DNA from: Gimesia sp.
GTDB taxonomy: Bacteria > Planctomycetota > Planctomycetia > Planctomycetales > Planctomycetaceae
DNA: 64,000 nucleotides
Assembly (NCBI GenBank): GCA_002706765.1
Contig: PAJV01000062.1
Span: 34,394-98,393 of the forward strand
Reading direction: 5' to 3'
Made by a program: the position numbers and the translations under genes
Part shown: piece by piece, positions 8,980 to 17,616 of the stretch
How the letters are laid out: each line of letters begins with the position of its first letter
How positions within the stretch are numbered: the stretch's first letter is position 1
The notes under the pieces: generated by a model
Databases searched by the model: none
What the model saw: only the letters and a program-made list of their open reading frames with translations
What the model was told of the DNA's origin: nothing

Positions 8980-10284
8980 TCAGGGACTCCCCTGACGCCA
9001 GACAGTCAGACAGCCGAAGTGCTGCTGTTGCAGTGAAGTGATCAGCTGCTGACCGGACTTGCCATAGCGGTCAGCATTCAATGCCATCGCCTGTGTGGCG
9101 TGTTTCCGTGCCTTGGCCGTCTGTTGAGTATCTTCATAAAACTGGGCGAGTAAGAAATGCTGGTCGGCTTGAGGTGCCAGTGACAACGCCGATAAATACG
9201 CACTTTCTGCTTCTTCATAGTTCCCTCGTTTCCTTTCAGCAAATGCAATCCCTTTCCAGGCAGAGACGATCCCCGCCTGTTGCTGTTCTGAATGCGGCAA
9301 TCGTTTCCAGGCATTCAGGGACTTTTGGTACCAGTCTTCACTTTCTCCCCATTGCTCCTGCTGTTGATAGATATTTCCCAGCAACTGACAGCTGAGGGGA
9401 CTGACGGTCTGTTGATCTTTCCAGGGAGCCAGCACGCGGATCGCTGCTTCGCCTTTTCCCAGGATGGTCAGGAGCCTGGCCCGCTGGTAGGCCGATTCTT
9501 CACTATCTGCAGGCTCCAATTGCATATAAGCGAGGTTACGTTCGATTTCATAACAGCTGCGATCCAGGTCACGGGCCAGATCCCCAGCGGGCAGTCCGCC
9601 GATTTTCTGCCAGGGAGCCAGTACACAGACTTCGCGCGTCAAACGCCGCGCCTCTCCCAGACGACCACTGCTCAGCGATTCATCAATGGTTGTTACGATC
9701 TCATCCACCCGCGATTGAATATAGATCGCTGGCACCACGACCGCTGTGATCAAGGCCAGCCCCCAGATCAGAGGCCCCTGTTTCCAGGACAAATCAGTGC
9801 ATGTCCCTCTTCCCGAGACCTGTCCTTCGAGCAGACATAAAGTCAGCATCAGCCAGAAGGCCAGGACTGGTCGTAAAATAATAGACTCCCAGGCATCGTA
9901 GCTGCTTAAGGTGCCACTGGGAGGACTGCTGCTCAACGCCAGAATCAGAATCACTGCCGCCCCGATATAGAAAATGATCTGAACCAGTTTAAACAGGGGA
10001 GGACTCTGATGGCTGAATATACGATACAACCAGTCAGAGATCAGAATTGCCAGAGGCAACATGCAGATAAAACAGACAATGGCGATATCAACTCGCAGAT
10101 AAGGCAGGCTGAGACTTCCCGTATTACGGACCGTTGATACCCATCCGCCCATCAGACAGGAAACAATGATCGCCAGTATAATTATCAGGCTGCGACCCGG
10201 AGACGCCTTTGTTGTTTCGCACTCACGATCGACTTCGGTCATAGAAGGATCCGTAGAGTGCCCTTGCAGTTTCTGTCGTTTCAT
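8980..10284 (-). CDS. Membrane-anchored TPR protein
   Basis: 434 residues. Membrane helices lie at about 32-52, 68-88, 100-118, 135-152 and 172-190. They are followed by a soluble C-terminal half with tetratricopeptide-like repeats (LLGNIYQQQEQWGESEDWYQKSL, IAFAERKRGNYEEAESAYLSAL, LAQFYEDTQQTAKARKHATQAM, each given here only as a landmark). Its ATG overlaps the stop of the upstream membrane-protein gene by ATGA (10281-10284), so the two are translationally coupled. The function is unknown; the plan suits assembly or scaffolding at the inner membrane. No enzyme motif is seen. Confidence 0.7.
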   Translation of the reverse strand: MKRQKLQGHSTDPSMTEVDRECETTKASPGRSLIIILAIIVSCLMGGWVSTVRNTGSLSLPYLRVDIAIVCFICMLPLAILISDWLYRIFSHQSPPLFKLVQIIFYIGAAVILILALSSSPPSGTLSSYDAWESIILRPVLAFWLMLTLCLLEGQVSGRGTCTDLSWKQGPLIWGLALITAVVVPAIYIQSRVDEIVTTIDESLSSGRLGEARRLTREVCVLAPWQKIGGLPAGDLARDLDRSCYEIERNLAYMQLEPADSEESAYQRARLLTILGKGEAAIRVLAPWKDQQTVSPLSCQLLGNIYQQQEQWGESEDWYQKSLNAWKRLPHSEQQQAGIVSAWKGIAFAERKRGNYEEAESAYLSALSLAPQADQHFLLAQFYEDTQQTAKARKHATQAMALNADRYGKSGQQLITSLQQQHFGCLTVWRQGSP

Positions 10285-11315
10285 GCGCGCGCGGGCCTCC
10301 TCGACTTCCAGAGTAAGCCATCATAGGCATAATGCAGAAACGCCATAATCAGATTGGCCGTGAGCCAGAGTTCGAGCAGCTGGGATTCCATCAACCAGGC
10401 ACCCATCCCCAGAATCACCACAAACACCGCCAGAATCAGTCCCCAGCGAGGCATCAGACGACGAAACAGCGGGGTGGTGGATTGGCCAGACTTCCGGGTT
10501 CGATCAACGGACCAGTTCACGATCGCCAGGTATTCAATGGAATGAAACAACGCAGAAACCGTCGTCAGAACCAGCAGCATCATCGGGTTTTGAGCAACCA
10601 CGGCTCCCAGCATCGCCAGGTACAAAGTCATCACACTGGTAAAATACAGACAGCGGCCGACTGTTTGTGCTTTGAGTTGCCAGAGTTCCCTCAGAATCAT
10701 CGAGACGGGAATCACAGCAAAGGCATAGTCCAGTATTCCCCACCCCTGACTTGCAGTGGTTCCAGCAGATGCCCAGCTAGCGATTCGGAACGTCACATAC
10801 AACAGAAAGCCCCGCATCAGCCATTTATCAATCCGCAACCGCCCGGGGGAAAGCCCCCCTGCTTTACGGCCGTAGATACTGTAGATGCCATGGTGCTGGG
10901 CGGCAAAATGCCAGGCATTCCAGATATAATCAATCGTAAGCAGACACGTAAGTGCGCCGGTGGAAATCTTGACCGCCACTGGAATGGTCAACAGACAGAC
11001 CGTAATCAGAATGTATTTTGTCTTGTTGGCCTGCAGGCGATCCCGTTCTAAAAACAGTAACGCCGGCGTAATCCAGCGATGAGGGGTCGTGATAAAATAA
11101 ACCTGCCAGAAACTGATGCCGCTCTGGATCTCCAGTCCTCCCCACCACTGGAGGAAGACGAGTACAGGCCACCCCAGGTTCGCAAAGAAGAACAGATCGT
11201 AGCGGGGATCCACCAGCCAGCCTGACTGTAGGGACTGGCGAAAGCTGGCTACAGAGGATTCTGGCTGTGTTGCCACCACCTGAGGCAGAAGTGTGGTTTG
11301 AGTGATTTGCGACAT
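10281..11315 (-). CDS. Polytopic membrane protein of unknown function
   Basis: 344 residues with roughly eight hydrophobic segments. Conserved-looking histidine motifs lie close to helices: TTPHRWITP (about 95), WHFAAQHHGIYSIYGRK (about 150), LFHSIEYLA and FLHYAYDGLLW near the C-terminus. Several His residues in and near helices could bind metal or haem, as in membrane di-iron or haem enzymes, but I recognise no family with certainty. It is coupled to the TPR membrane protein by a 4-bp overlap. The start is unusual: the dispersed 90-bp repeat begins six bases upstream of the ATG and no Shine-Dalgarno sequence is visible. Confidence 0.65.
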   Translation of the reverse strand: MSQITQTTLLPQVVATQPESSVASFRQSLQSGWLVDPRYDLFFFANLGWPVLVFLQWWGGLEIQSGISFWQVYFITTPHRWITPALLFLERDRLQANKTKYILITVCLLTIPVAVKISTGALTCLLTIDYIWNAWHFAAQHHGIYSIYGRKAGGLSPGRLRIDKWLMRGFLLYVTFRIASWASAGTTASQGWGILDYAFAVIPVSMILRELWQLKAQTVGRCLYFTSVMTLYLAMLGAVVAQNPMMLLVLTTVSALFHSIEYLAIVNWSVDRTRKSGQSTTPLFRRLMPRWGLILAVFVVILGMGAWLMESQLLELWLTANLIMAFLHYAYDGLLWKSRRPARA

Positions 11316-11320
11316 ACTTT

Positions 11321-11376
11321 AGACTGTGTCCCGTTTTACTCCAGCGTCTCCAGAGCCATTTGAGCCCGTATTTAGT
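11321..11376 (-). repeat. Dispersed 90-bp repeat, copy E (3' half only)
   Basis: The reverse complement contains CAAATGGCTCTGGAGACGCT, then GGAGTAAAACGGGACACAGT. This matches the 3' half of the copies at 28312, 47971, 56911 and 63665. The 5' half is absent. It abuts the start codon of the membrane-protein gene (ATG at 11315), so it forms that gene's leader. Confidence 0.65.
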
Positions 11377-11870
11377 CCGACTCACCCCTCTCGGACCAGA
11401 CATACCAGTTGAGTCATCGATCGAGAAATCGCACCGAGATTTCAGAATCTGCCATCTCGTGTGTCACACATCTTAAGCGTGAATTATTAAGAATCTGTGT
11501 GCAAATGAAGAATTTGAATGGAGCGCAGGGACTGACGAGTGAAATCGTCCTGTGACGGCCTGATTCGAACGGAATGTTTCCTGATTTATTTTTCGCGAAG
11601 CGCAATTTCAGGACGAAATATCCTGTCAAAATCAGTTTCTTTACTCAGTAATTGAGTAGAAGGAGTGGACAGGGAGATTCTTCCAGATGTCGCGCAGCAG
11701 GGAATTTCTGGCCGATCAGAGATACTGAAATACGACTGCCGACGCCAGAGATTACCAAACTTGTGGAGTGTCATTTTTAAATTTTGGGTTGATAGAAATC
11801 ACGAGAGTGCGACAGCGGAGCACGTCAACAACATCCACAACCCTCAATTTCCAGCTTGACAAAGCACTCG
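11377..11870. other. Intergenic, nothing recognised
   Basis: About 490 bp between the half-repeat and the end of the LamG/glycosidase-like gene. Short open frames on both strands (for example 11414-11629 minus and 11665-11859 plus) have no ribosome site or family resemblance. I see no terminator, RNA or regulatory motif I can defend. Confidence 0.5.
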
Positions 11871-14800
11871 TTAGCCGGCTGGCTGTTCGGGATTGAATCC
11901 TTGAATTTTCTGGCCATGCGGTTTGATGAGCGAGTTGTCATCCGCAATGCGAATAAAAGCGGTGCTGCTCTTTCCTGAAGCCAGTTCTTTCACCCGTACA
12001 GTCCAGACCCCTGCTTTATCGTTGGGGGCAATCTGCAGTTGAAAACTCAGTTCGCCATCCTGGAGCGCACGGTATCCGGACATCTCTGCCACACGCCCTT
12101 CCGCATCCTCAATCGATACATCCACGGGAATCACAGCGGCAACCGGCTGTCCCTGCTCATCAGTCACCTTAATCGAAACCGTTCCCGTTTCCCCTCTCTT
12201 CAAGGAGTCCGGAACTTGAACGCCTACCTGATCAATGGGTTGATCAGTACGCAGATAAATCCTGCCTGCCCCCGGTCCCAGCTTCACATTAGCTGTCTGC
12301 TGTTGATGAGAGGATGTGGTATGGATCTGCTGATGCTGAACCAGATCATAAAAATGACCAGCCTTGCGATTCACAGACAATGTGGTTTCCGCAGGCAGAC
12401 CGTTTTCCATGACGCGGCCATGATGCCCCACATAATCCCCGAATTCACGATTGTCATTCACCACAAAAATATAATCCGCGTGAGAGGATGATCGGATATA
12501 AGGAATTACATTCGGATTGGAAGAATCGATAGCGCGTGTATATTTACCGGTAAGTGCCTGCCGCAGTTCTTCCGCCTTCTTTTGCAACTCATGTTTATCA
12601 AGATCCGCTTTGCCAGTCCGGTTATAGGAGGAAATGCGTATATCTGGCTTGACTGCCGGTGAAACCCGTTCGTCAGCAATTACAATTCCACCCCGCTGCT
12701 GGAAGTCTTTGATCGCCTGCAGGATCGATTCGGTAATGACATCACAGTCCATCATCACCAGTACTTTGTACTGATCCAGGCCTGACTGCTTGATCGACTC
12801 ATCGAATACGACGTCTGTCTGTAAGCCGGCCCACTGCAGTACCTGGTGGGCATCTCCCAGCCAGTAACCGTTCCAGCCATAAGTTCCCCGTCTGGCGAAA
12901 ACCTGAGAAGCAAAGCTTTCATAAAAGGCAATGTCATTTTTTGCAGCAGGCATCGTTTTCAACGCGGGTCCCAGAGGCTGAATGACGTCGTGAATCAGAC
13001 GCTCCAGTTCATTCTGGGTCTGTGAATTGGTATAGCGATAACCGCCGGACCCGTCAGTTGGTACCAGCGACTGCCAGCCATGATACATGATCCCTTTGAT
13101 GGGACGGGAGATTTTAGCCCAGAACGCTTCGCGTAAATGGATGGGAGAGATCGTAATGAAGGCGGCATCGGGTTGCTCCTCTTCCCAGTGCGCCAGCGTC
13201 TCCGGTCCATCGCCTGGTTTCTTTGAAATCGGCGCGGTCTGCGATCGATACCAGATGATCTGTGTCATATTCATCACGTCCTGATGCTTCCCGGAACCTT
13301 TCGCCATGGCAAAGAGTTCGTCCCCGACAACATTAATACGGATGGGATCCGGATAACTGTAAGTCCAGTGTGAAAGCACATCCACATTGCCACCGGAGCC
13401 AAATACACTGGCTACCCGCATCGCCGGGTCATACCAGGTCCAGAATTTCTTCGCAGTCGAATTCAGACCGCGTTCCAGATCACTGTTTAATTCATTCCAG
13501 CCATCCCCTGTTTTCCAATGCCACTTGTAGTAGACATACAGTGGATCGTCATCCGGGACGACGCGGTCAGCAGGAAAATCTTTCAACTTCTTATAGTCCA
13601 CTCCCCGCGGTGGTCCCGCTTCTGCTGGGATGTCAATTCCGGCGAATTTTTTAAATGCTTCCCGGTCATGCTCATGAAAACAGGGACGTGAATGCCCCCG
13701 GACTTCAGTATGCAATAGAGCTGCATCCAGCGCGGGATAATCCTGATACGTCTGTGCCAGGGAAGCACCCACGTTATAGGTAAACTCTTTGATTTCCGGT
13801 ATCAGCGGACAGATATCTTCGCGTGAGGAATGCGTGGTTCCATCCCGATTCACACGTTGTAGTGATTCACGCGATCTCAGATAGGAACCGGGGGACAGAG
13901 ATGCATAAAAAGAAATACCGTTGGCCAGTCCCCGATCCAGACCCGCACGCATTTCAGCCACATTCTCTTCACTATCGGCCAGGGTGGGTTTTCCTGCTTC
14001 CAGAATTTTCGAATAATTGGCCCTGGTTCCCACGGCATGGGTAAACCCGATTTTCTTCAAGCGATCAATTTCGCCAATCCCGGCTCCCCACATGATGACA
14101 GGAAACTGGTCCGGTAATTTTCGGCTCACAATCTGAATCGGAAATGCCGCCTCCGCAGTTGTCCCGGCAGGCCCCGCGGTTTTCAACCGAGCCGTCAATT
14201 GATATTGATCCGGGCGTAGGGCGGTATTTAATGGAAACAGAACCTGTTGTGGTTTTCCCGAATTCAGATTTTTCAGAGTGGAAGTTCCCTGGACATCGCC
14301 ATTCAGTAACCAGGTGACCGTCGCTTCTGGAAGAACGTCGGCTTGCAGGTTCGTGACCTGAAAGGCGAGTGACGGATTCTGCTCCATGCGAATATAACAG
14401 GATCGCTGTGTAAGTCGATCAAAGCGAACCGGACGAAATTCCAGTTCACCACTGCTGATGCGGACCTGATCGACCAACCCCGGAAAGCCACCGTAGTTAC
14501 TTCCGTTACGATCCCCGATCGTTAACGGTCTCGTCCCGGCTGTGATCGCTCCCACGCCGGCAACGGTCTTTTCGCCATGTGGTAATCCATTGACCAGGAA
14601 ACGGCCACGACCGGCCCCATCATACATAAAGACGATGTGATACCAGGTTTCTGGTTCCAGTTGCAGCGGATCGGAATACCAGGTTTCTGAAAAATCACCA
14701 AAGCCAAGAACGGCCCTCAGCGTTCGGGTACCGGTCCGTCCTGCCGGATTAAACAGGAGTTGATAATCAGTATGGCTCACGTATTTCTTATCGAGCAGAT

Positions 14801-15206
14801 AAGCTGTGTTTGCTTTCTCAATGTCTGCTTCAGGCTTGATCCACGTTTCCAGAGTGAATGCACCACGTGGTGAGAGTTTCGCAGAATTTTTGACGGATGC
14901 ACCATGACGTTTGTCTTCCACGGGAAAACCAGGGAAAGAACGCATCGCTGCGCCAAATTTTCCCTGGACTTCAATTTCAGTGCCATGAAATGTTGCCTGA
15001 TGACCATTCCCGGAAAGATCAGCACCAGGATTGGCTCCGTCAAACGTCCATAACCCCAAAACATGCGGACCCGTGGCATTTTCTTTTGTATATTGTGACT
15101 GCCAAGGTTCCTGTAACGCGATTGAACCGGTATCAGCAGCAGGAAGGCTGGCAACAGCGCCGAGTGATACTAATAACAGAGCAGCAGATTGAATCAATTT
15201 TCGCAT
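11871..15206 (-). CDS. Secreted LamG plus glycoside-hydrolase-like protein
   Basis: 1111 residues from the ATG at 15206, chosen because it begins a Sec signal peptide (MRKLIQSAALLLVSLGAVAS). Residues about 25-260 form a LamG/concanavalin-like domain (LGLWTFDGANPGADLSGNGH, FTLETWIKPEAD, WYHIVFMYDGAGRGRFLVNG). The centre (about 360-760) resembles a TIM-barrel glycoside hydrolase of the beta-galactosidase type, with IMWGAGIGEIDRLKKIGFTH, ALLHTEVRG and GIMYHGWQSL. An amidotransferase-like alpha/beta segment (VLVMMDCDVITESILQAIKD) follows, as in GH42-type trimerisation domains. The C-terminus holds beta-sandwich repeats. A role in surface polysaccharide breakdown is inferred. The catalytic acids were not verified. 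Confidence 0.65.
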   Translation of the reverse strand: MRKLIQSAALLLVSLGAVASLPAADTGSIALQEPWQSQYTKENATGPHVLGLWTFDGANPGADLSGNGHQATFHGTEIEVQGKFGAAMRSFPGFPVEDKRHGASVKNSAKLSPRGAFTLETWIKPEADIEKANTAYLLDKKYVSHTDYQLLFNPAGRTGTRTLRAVLGFGDFSETWYSDPLQLEPETWYHIVFMYDGAGRGRFLVNGLPHGEKTVAGVGAITAGTRPLTIGDRNGSNYGGFPGLVDQVRISSGELEFRPVRFDRLTQRSCYIRMEQNPSLAFQVTNLQADVLPEATVTWLLNGDVQGTSTLKNLNSGKPQQVLFPLNTALRPDQYQLTARLKTAGPAGTTAEAAFPIQIVSRKLPDQFPVIMWGAGIGEIDRLKKIGFTHAVGTRANYSKILEAGKPTLADSEENVAEMRAGLDRGLANGISFYASLSPGSYLRSRESLQRVNRDGTTHSSREDICPLIPEIKEFTYNVGASLAQTYQDYPALDAALLHTEVRGHSRPCFHEHDREAFKKFAGIDIPAEAGPPRGVDYKKLKDFPADRVVPDDDPLYVYYKWHWKTGDGWNELNSDLERGLNSTAKKFWTWYDPAMRVASVFGSGGNVDVLSHWTYSYPDPIRINVVGDELFAMAKGSGKHQDVMNMTQIIWYRSQTAPISKKPGDGPETLAHWEEEQPDAAFITISPIHLREAFWAKISRPIKGIMYHGWQSLVPTDGSGGYRYTNSQTQNELERLIHDVIQPLGPALKTMPAAKNDIAFYESFASQVFARRGTYGWNGYWLGDAHQVLQWAGLQTDVVFDESIKQSGLDQYKVLVMMDCDVITESILQAIKDFQQRGGIVIADERVSPAVKPDIRISSYNRTGKADLDKHELQKKAEELRQALTGKYTRAIDSSNPNVIPYIRSSSHADYIFVVNDNREFGDYVGHHGRVMENGLPAETTLSVNRKAGHFYDLVQHQQIHTTSSHQQQTANVKLGPGAGRIYLRTDQPIDQVGVQVPDSLKRGETGTVSIKVTDEQGQPVAAVIPVDVSIEDAEGRVAEMSGYRALQDGELSFQLQIAPNDKAGVWTVRVKELASGKSSTAFIRIADDNSLIKPHGQKIQGFNPEQPAG

Positions 15207-15244
15207 GAACGCAAACTTTCGAATTCCATGTTGTAGGAGTCTGT

Positions 15245-15316
15245 GGTGCAGGCAGCAATTATTTAACACAGTTTAACAATGGTGCAGGCAGCAATTATTT
15301 AACACAGTTTAACAAT
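15245..15316. repeat. Perfect 36-bp tandem duplication
   Basis: The unit beginning GGTGCAGGCAGCAATTATTT is present twice back to back, at 15245-15280 and 15281-15316, with no differences. It lies in the leader of the LamG/glycosidase-like gene (start 15206, minus strand). Identical copies imply a recent slip or duplication. Confidence 0.9.
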
Positions 15317-15492
15317 CAGCGGCACCGAAGAAAACTGTCTCGCTTCTGACATTTGTCTACAATGATTGGCACGATGATTCTTATCGAATCCCGAGACGGA
15401 TTTGTTCGCTGGAATGATACCTGTTAGGATGCAGTCAGCGTTTCTCGCAAGCCGCTCATTTACAGTCTCTCCTTTCGCTGCACTGACAGGTT

Positions 15493-16347
15493 ATGTCCAC
15501 TGAAACTCAACAGGCTCCAGAAAGAATTCCCCCTTTAATCGTAATGAGCGATCTGGACGGCACATTGCTGGATCATGATTCGTATTCGTATGCGCCCGCA
15601 GTCCCCGTCATGACACGATTACATACAGCGGGAATTCCTCTGATTCTGAATACCAGCAAAACAGCTGCTGAACTGGCTTCGCTGCGAGAAGCACTGAATA
15701 ATACCGATCCCTACGTGGTAGAAAATGGTTCTGCCATCTATTTGCGGGATTCATCCTCGATGACAACAATGTGCTCCCCTGCACAATTATCAGGAAATGA
15801 CGTGCATGTTTTAGGCGCACGCAGAACGGAAATTCTGGCGATCATTCAAAATCAACGACGCCAGGAAAATTTCCTGTTTACCGGATTCTCTGACATGAAA
15901 GTCTCTGAAGTCATTGCATATACGGGATTATCGGAATCCGAAGCAGAGCAGGCGATGACCCGGGAATTTTCAGAGCCTTTAATTTGGCAAGACTCGGCAC
16001 ATCAATTGCGTAAGTTTGAAGCACTGATTGCCAATCATGGTCTGCGGCTGCTGCGAGGTGGCCGGTTTGTGCATGTGATTGGCGCGTGTGACAAAGGAAA
16101 ATGTCTGCAGTGGTTCAGGGAGTGTTATCGCCGTTCCGGTAATCCCATTCCTCGATTCGTGGCACTTGGTGACAGTCAGAATGATGTCGCCATGCTGAAC
16201 GCGGCAGACATCGCGGTCATTGTGCGCTCTTCCCATCACGAACCTCCCGATCTTGAGAAGCAATCTTCGGTCATCATTACTGAAGAGACAGGCCCACAGG
16301 GATGGGCTGATGCGTTAACCCAGATACTGGATGAAACACTGACCTGA
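15493..16347 (+). CDS. HAD-superfamily mannosyl/glucosyl-3-phosphoglycerate phosphatase
   Basis: 284 residues with HAD motif I SDLDGTLLD (about 18-26), motif II threonine/serine in LILNTSKT, and motif IV GDSQNDVAML near the C-terminus. The arrangement fits the Cof-like mannosyl-3-phosphoglycerate phosphatase branch. The next gene encodes a GpgS-type glucosyl-3-phosphoglycerate synthase, so the natural substrate is probably glucosyl-3-phosphoglycerate, giving glucosylglycerate. Enzymes of this branch are known to accept both sugars. It is first in a three-gene operon, with 44 bp to the synthase. Confidence 0.8.
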   Translation: MSTETQQAPERIPPLIVMSDLDGTLLDHDSYSYAPAVPVMTRLHTAGIPLILNTSKTAAELASLREALNNTDPYVVENGSAIYLRDSSSMTTMCSPAQLSGNDVHVLGARRTEILAIIQNQRRQENFLFTGFSDMKVSEVIAYTGLSESEAEQAMTREFSEPLIWQDSAHQLRKFEALIANHGLRLLRGGRFVHVIGACDKGKCLQWFRECYRRSGNPIPRFVALGDSQNDVAMLNAADIAVIVRSSHHEPPDLEKQSSVIITEETGPQGWADALTQILDETLT

Positions 16348-16391
16348 TCATTCCGGTTTTGGCGCTCAAACATCGATCATGGAGATCTGGT

Positions 16392-17612
16392 ATGGGAGAC
16401 TTTTACCAAAACGGTATCATTACGACGTTACACAATCTTTCGTCACGACCCATTGATGAAATGGAAGCAGAACTGCTTCAGTTTTCTCAAATCCGCCCGA
16501 TGAGCCTGGTGCTGCCCTGTCTGTACAGCGAACTGGAAGGACCCGCTCTCGATAAAATCGTCACAGAGCTGGCGAAAGTCCAGTATCTGAACGAAATTGT
16601 AATTGGCCTGGATCGGGCAGATGAAACACAATACAAACACGCCATTCAGTTCTTCAGCCGCCTGCCCCAGAAACATCGGATTCTCTGGAACGATGGACCC
16701 CGGCTGCAGGAAGTCAATAATGTCCTGCAAAACCAGGGTCTGGCTCCCAATGAACTGGGGAAAGGCTGCAATGTCTGGTACTGCCTGGGTTATATTCTGG
16801 CGCAGGGCACTTCTGCCTCTGTCGCTTTGCACGATTGTGACATTCTCACTTATGATCGCAATCTCCTGGCACGATTGATTTATCCCGTAGCCAATCCCAG
16901 TTTCAACTATCAGTTCTGCAAAGGATATTATGCCCGAGTGGCTGACAGTAAAATGAATGGTCGGGTAACCCGACTGCTGGTCACACCGCTGTTAAGGGCA
17001 TTGAAAAAAATACTCGGCTCACTGGATTATCTTGAATATCTCGACAGCTACCGCTACCCTCTGGCAGGCGAGTTTTCTTTTCGCGTTGATGTCATCAACG
17101 ATATCCGGATCCCCAGCGACTGGGGGCTGGAGATTGGCGTACTCTCCGAGGTGAAGCGGAATTTCTCGACCAACCGTCTGTGTCAGGTCGACATCGCTGA
17201 CTGCTATGATCACAAACATCAGAACCTGTCTGTAGACGATGCCCAGGCGGGGTTGTCAAAAATGTCGATTGATATTTCGAAAGGCATCTTCCGCAAGCTG
17301 GCTACAAACGGCGTCGTCTTTTCTACCGAAACCTTTCGTTCGATTAAAGCCACTTATTACCGTATTGCTCTCGATTTTATCGAGACCTATCGAAACGATG
17401 CCACCATTAATGGGCTGGTGCTGGATATCCATAACGAAGAGAAAGCGGTTGAGCTGTTCGCAGAAAATGTGTTAAAAGCGGGTCTGCATTTTCTGGATAA
17501 TCCGATGGAAACACCGTTTATCCCGAGCTGGAATCGTGTGCAAAGCGCCGTTCCGGATATTTTTGCGAGCCTGTGTGCTGCAGTGGACGATGACTATCGG
17601 GAGTTTGCCTGA
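16392..17612 (+). CDS. gpgS: Glucosyl-3-phosphoglycerate synthase, GT81 type
   Basis: 406 residues. A GT-A fold is indicated by MSLVLPCLYSELEGPALDKI, a DxD motif in LHDCDILTYDR (about residue 147), and the acceptor/donor loop LAGEFSFRVDVINDIRIPSD. WGLEIGVLSEVKRNFS and the histidine segment DCYDHKHQ are characteristic of GpgS and related MpgS-like transferases. The expected reaction joins NDP-glucose and 3-phosphoglycerate. The frame is open from 16359, but GGAG at 16381-16384, seven bases before the ATG at 16392, decides the start. It lies between its matching phosphatase and a phosphorylase, all co-directional. Confidence 0.82.
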   Translation: MGDFYQNGIITTLHNLSSRPIDEMEAELLQFSQIRPMSLVLPCLYSELEGPALDKIVTELAKVQYLNEIVIGLDRADETQYKHAIQFFSRLPQKHRILWNDGPRLQEVNNVLQNQGLAPNELGKGCNVWYCLGYILAQGTSASVALHDCDILTYDRNLLARLIYPVANPSFNYQFCKGYYARVADSKMNGRVTRLLVTPLLRALKKILGSLDYLEYLDSYRYPLAGEFSFRVDVINDIRIPSDWGLEIGVLSEVKRNFSTNRLCQVDIADCYDHKHQNLSVDDAQAGLSKMSIDISKGIFRKLATNGVVFSTETFRSIKATYYRIALDFIETYRNDATINGLVLDIHNEEKAVELFAENVLKAGLHFLDNPMETPFIPSWNRVQSAVPDIFASLCAAVDDDYREFA

Positions 17613-17616
17613 AACC

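Noticed and set aside
15245-15316. Tandem repeat considered as a CRISPR array
   Set aside because: Two 36-bp units are adjacent without spacers, and there are no cas genes in the window.
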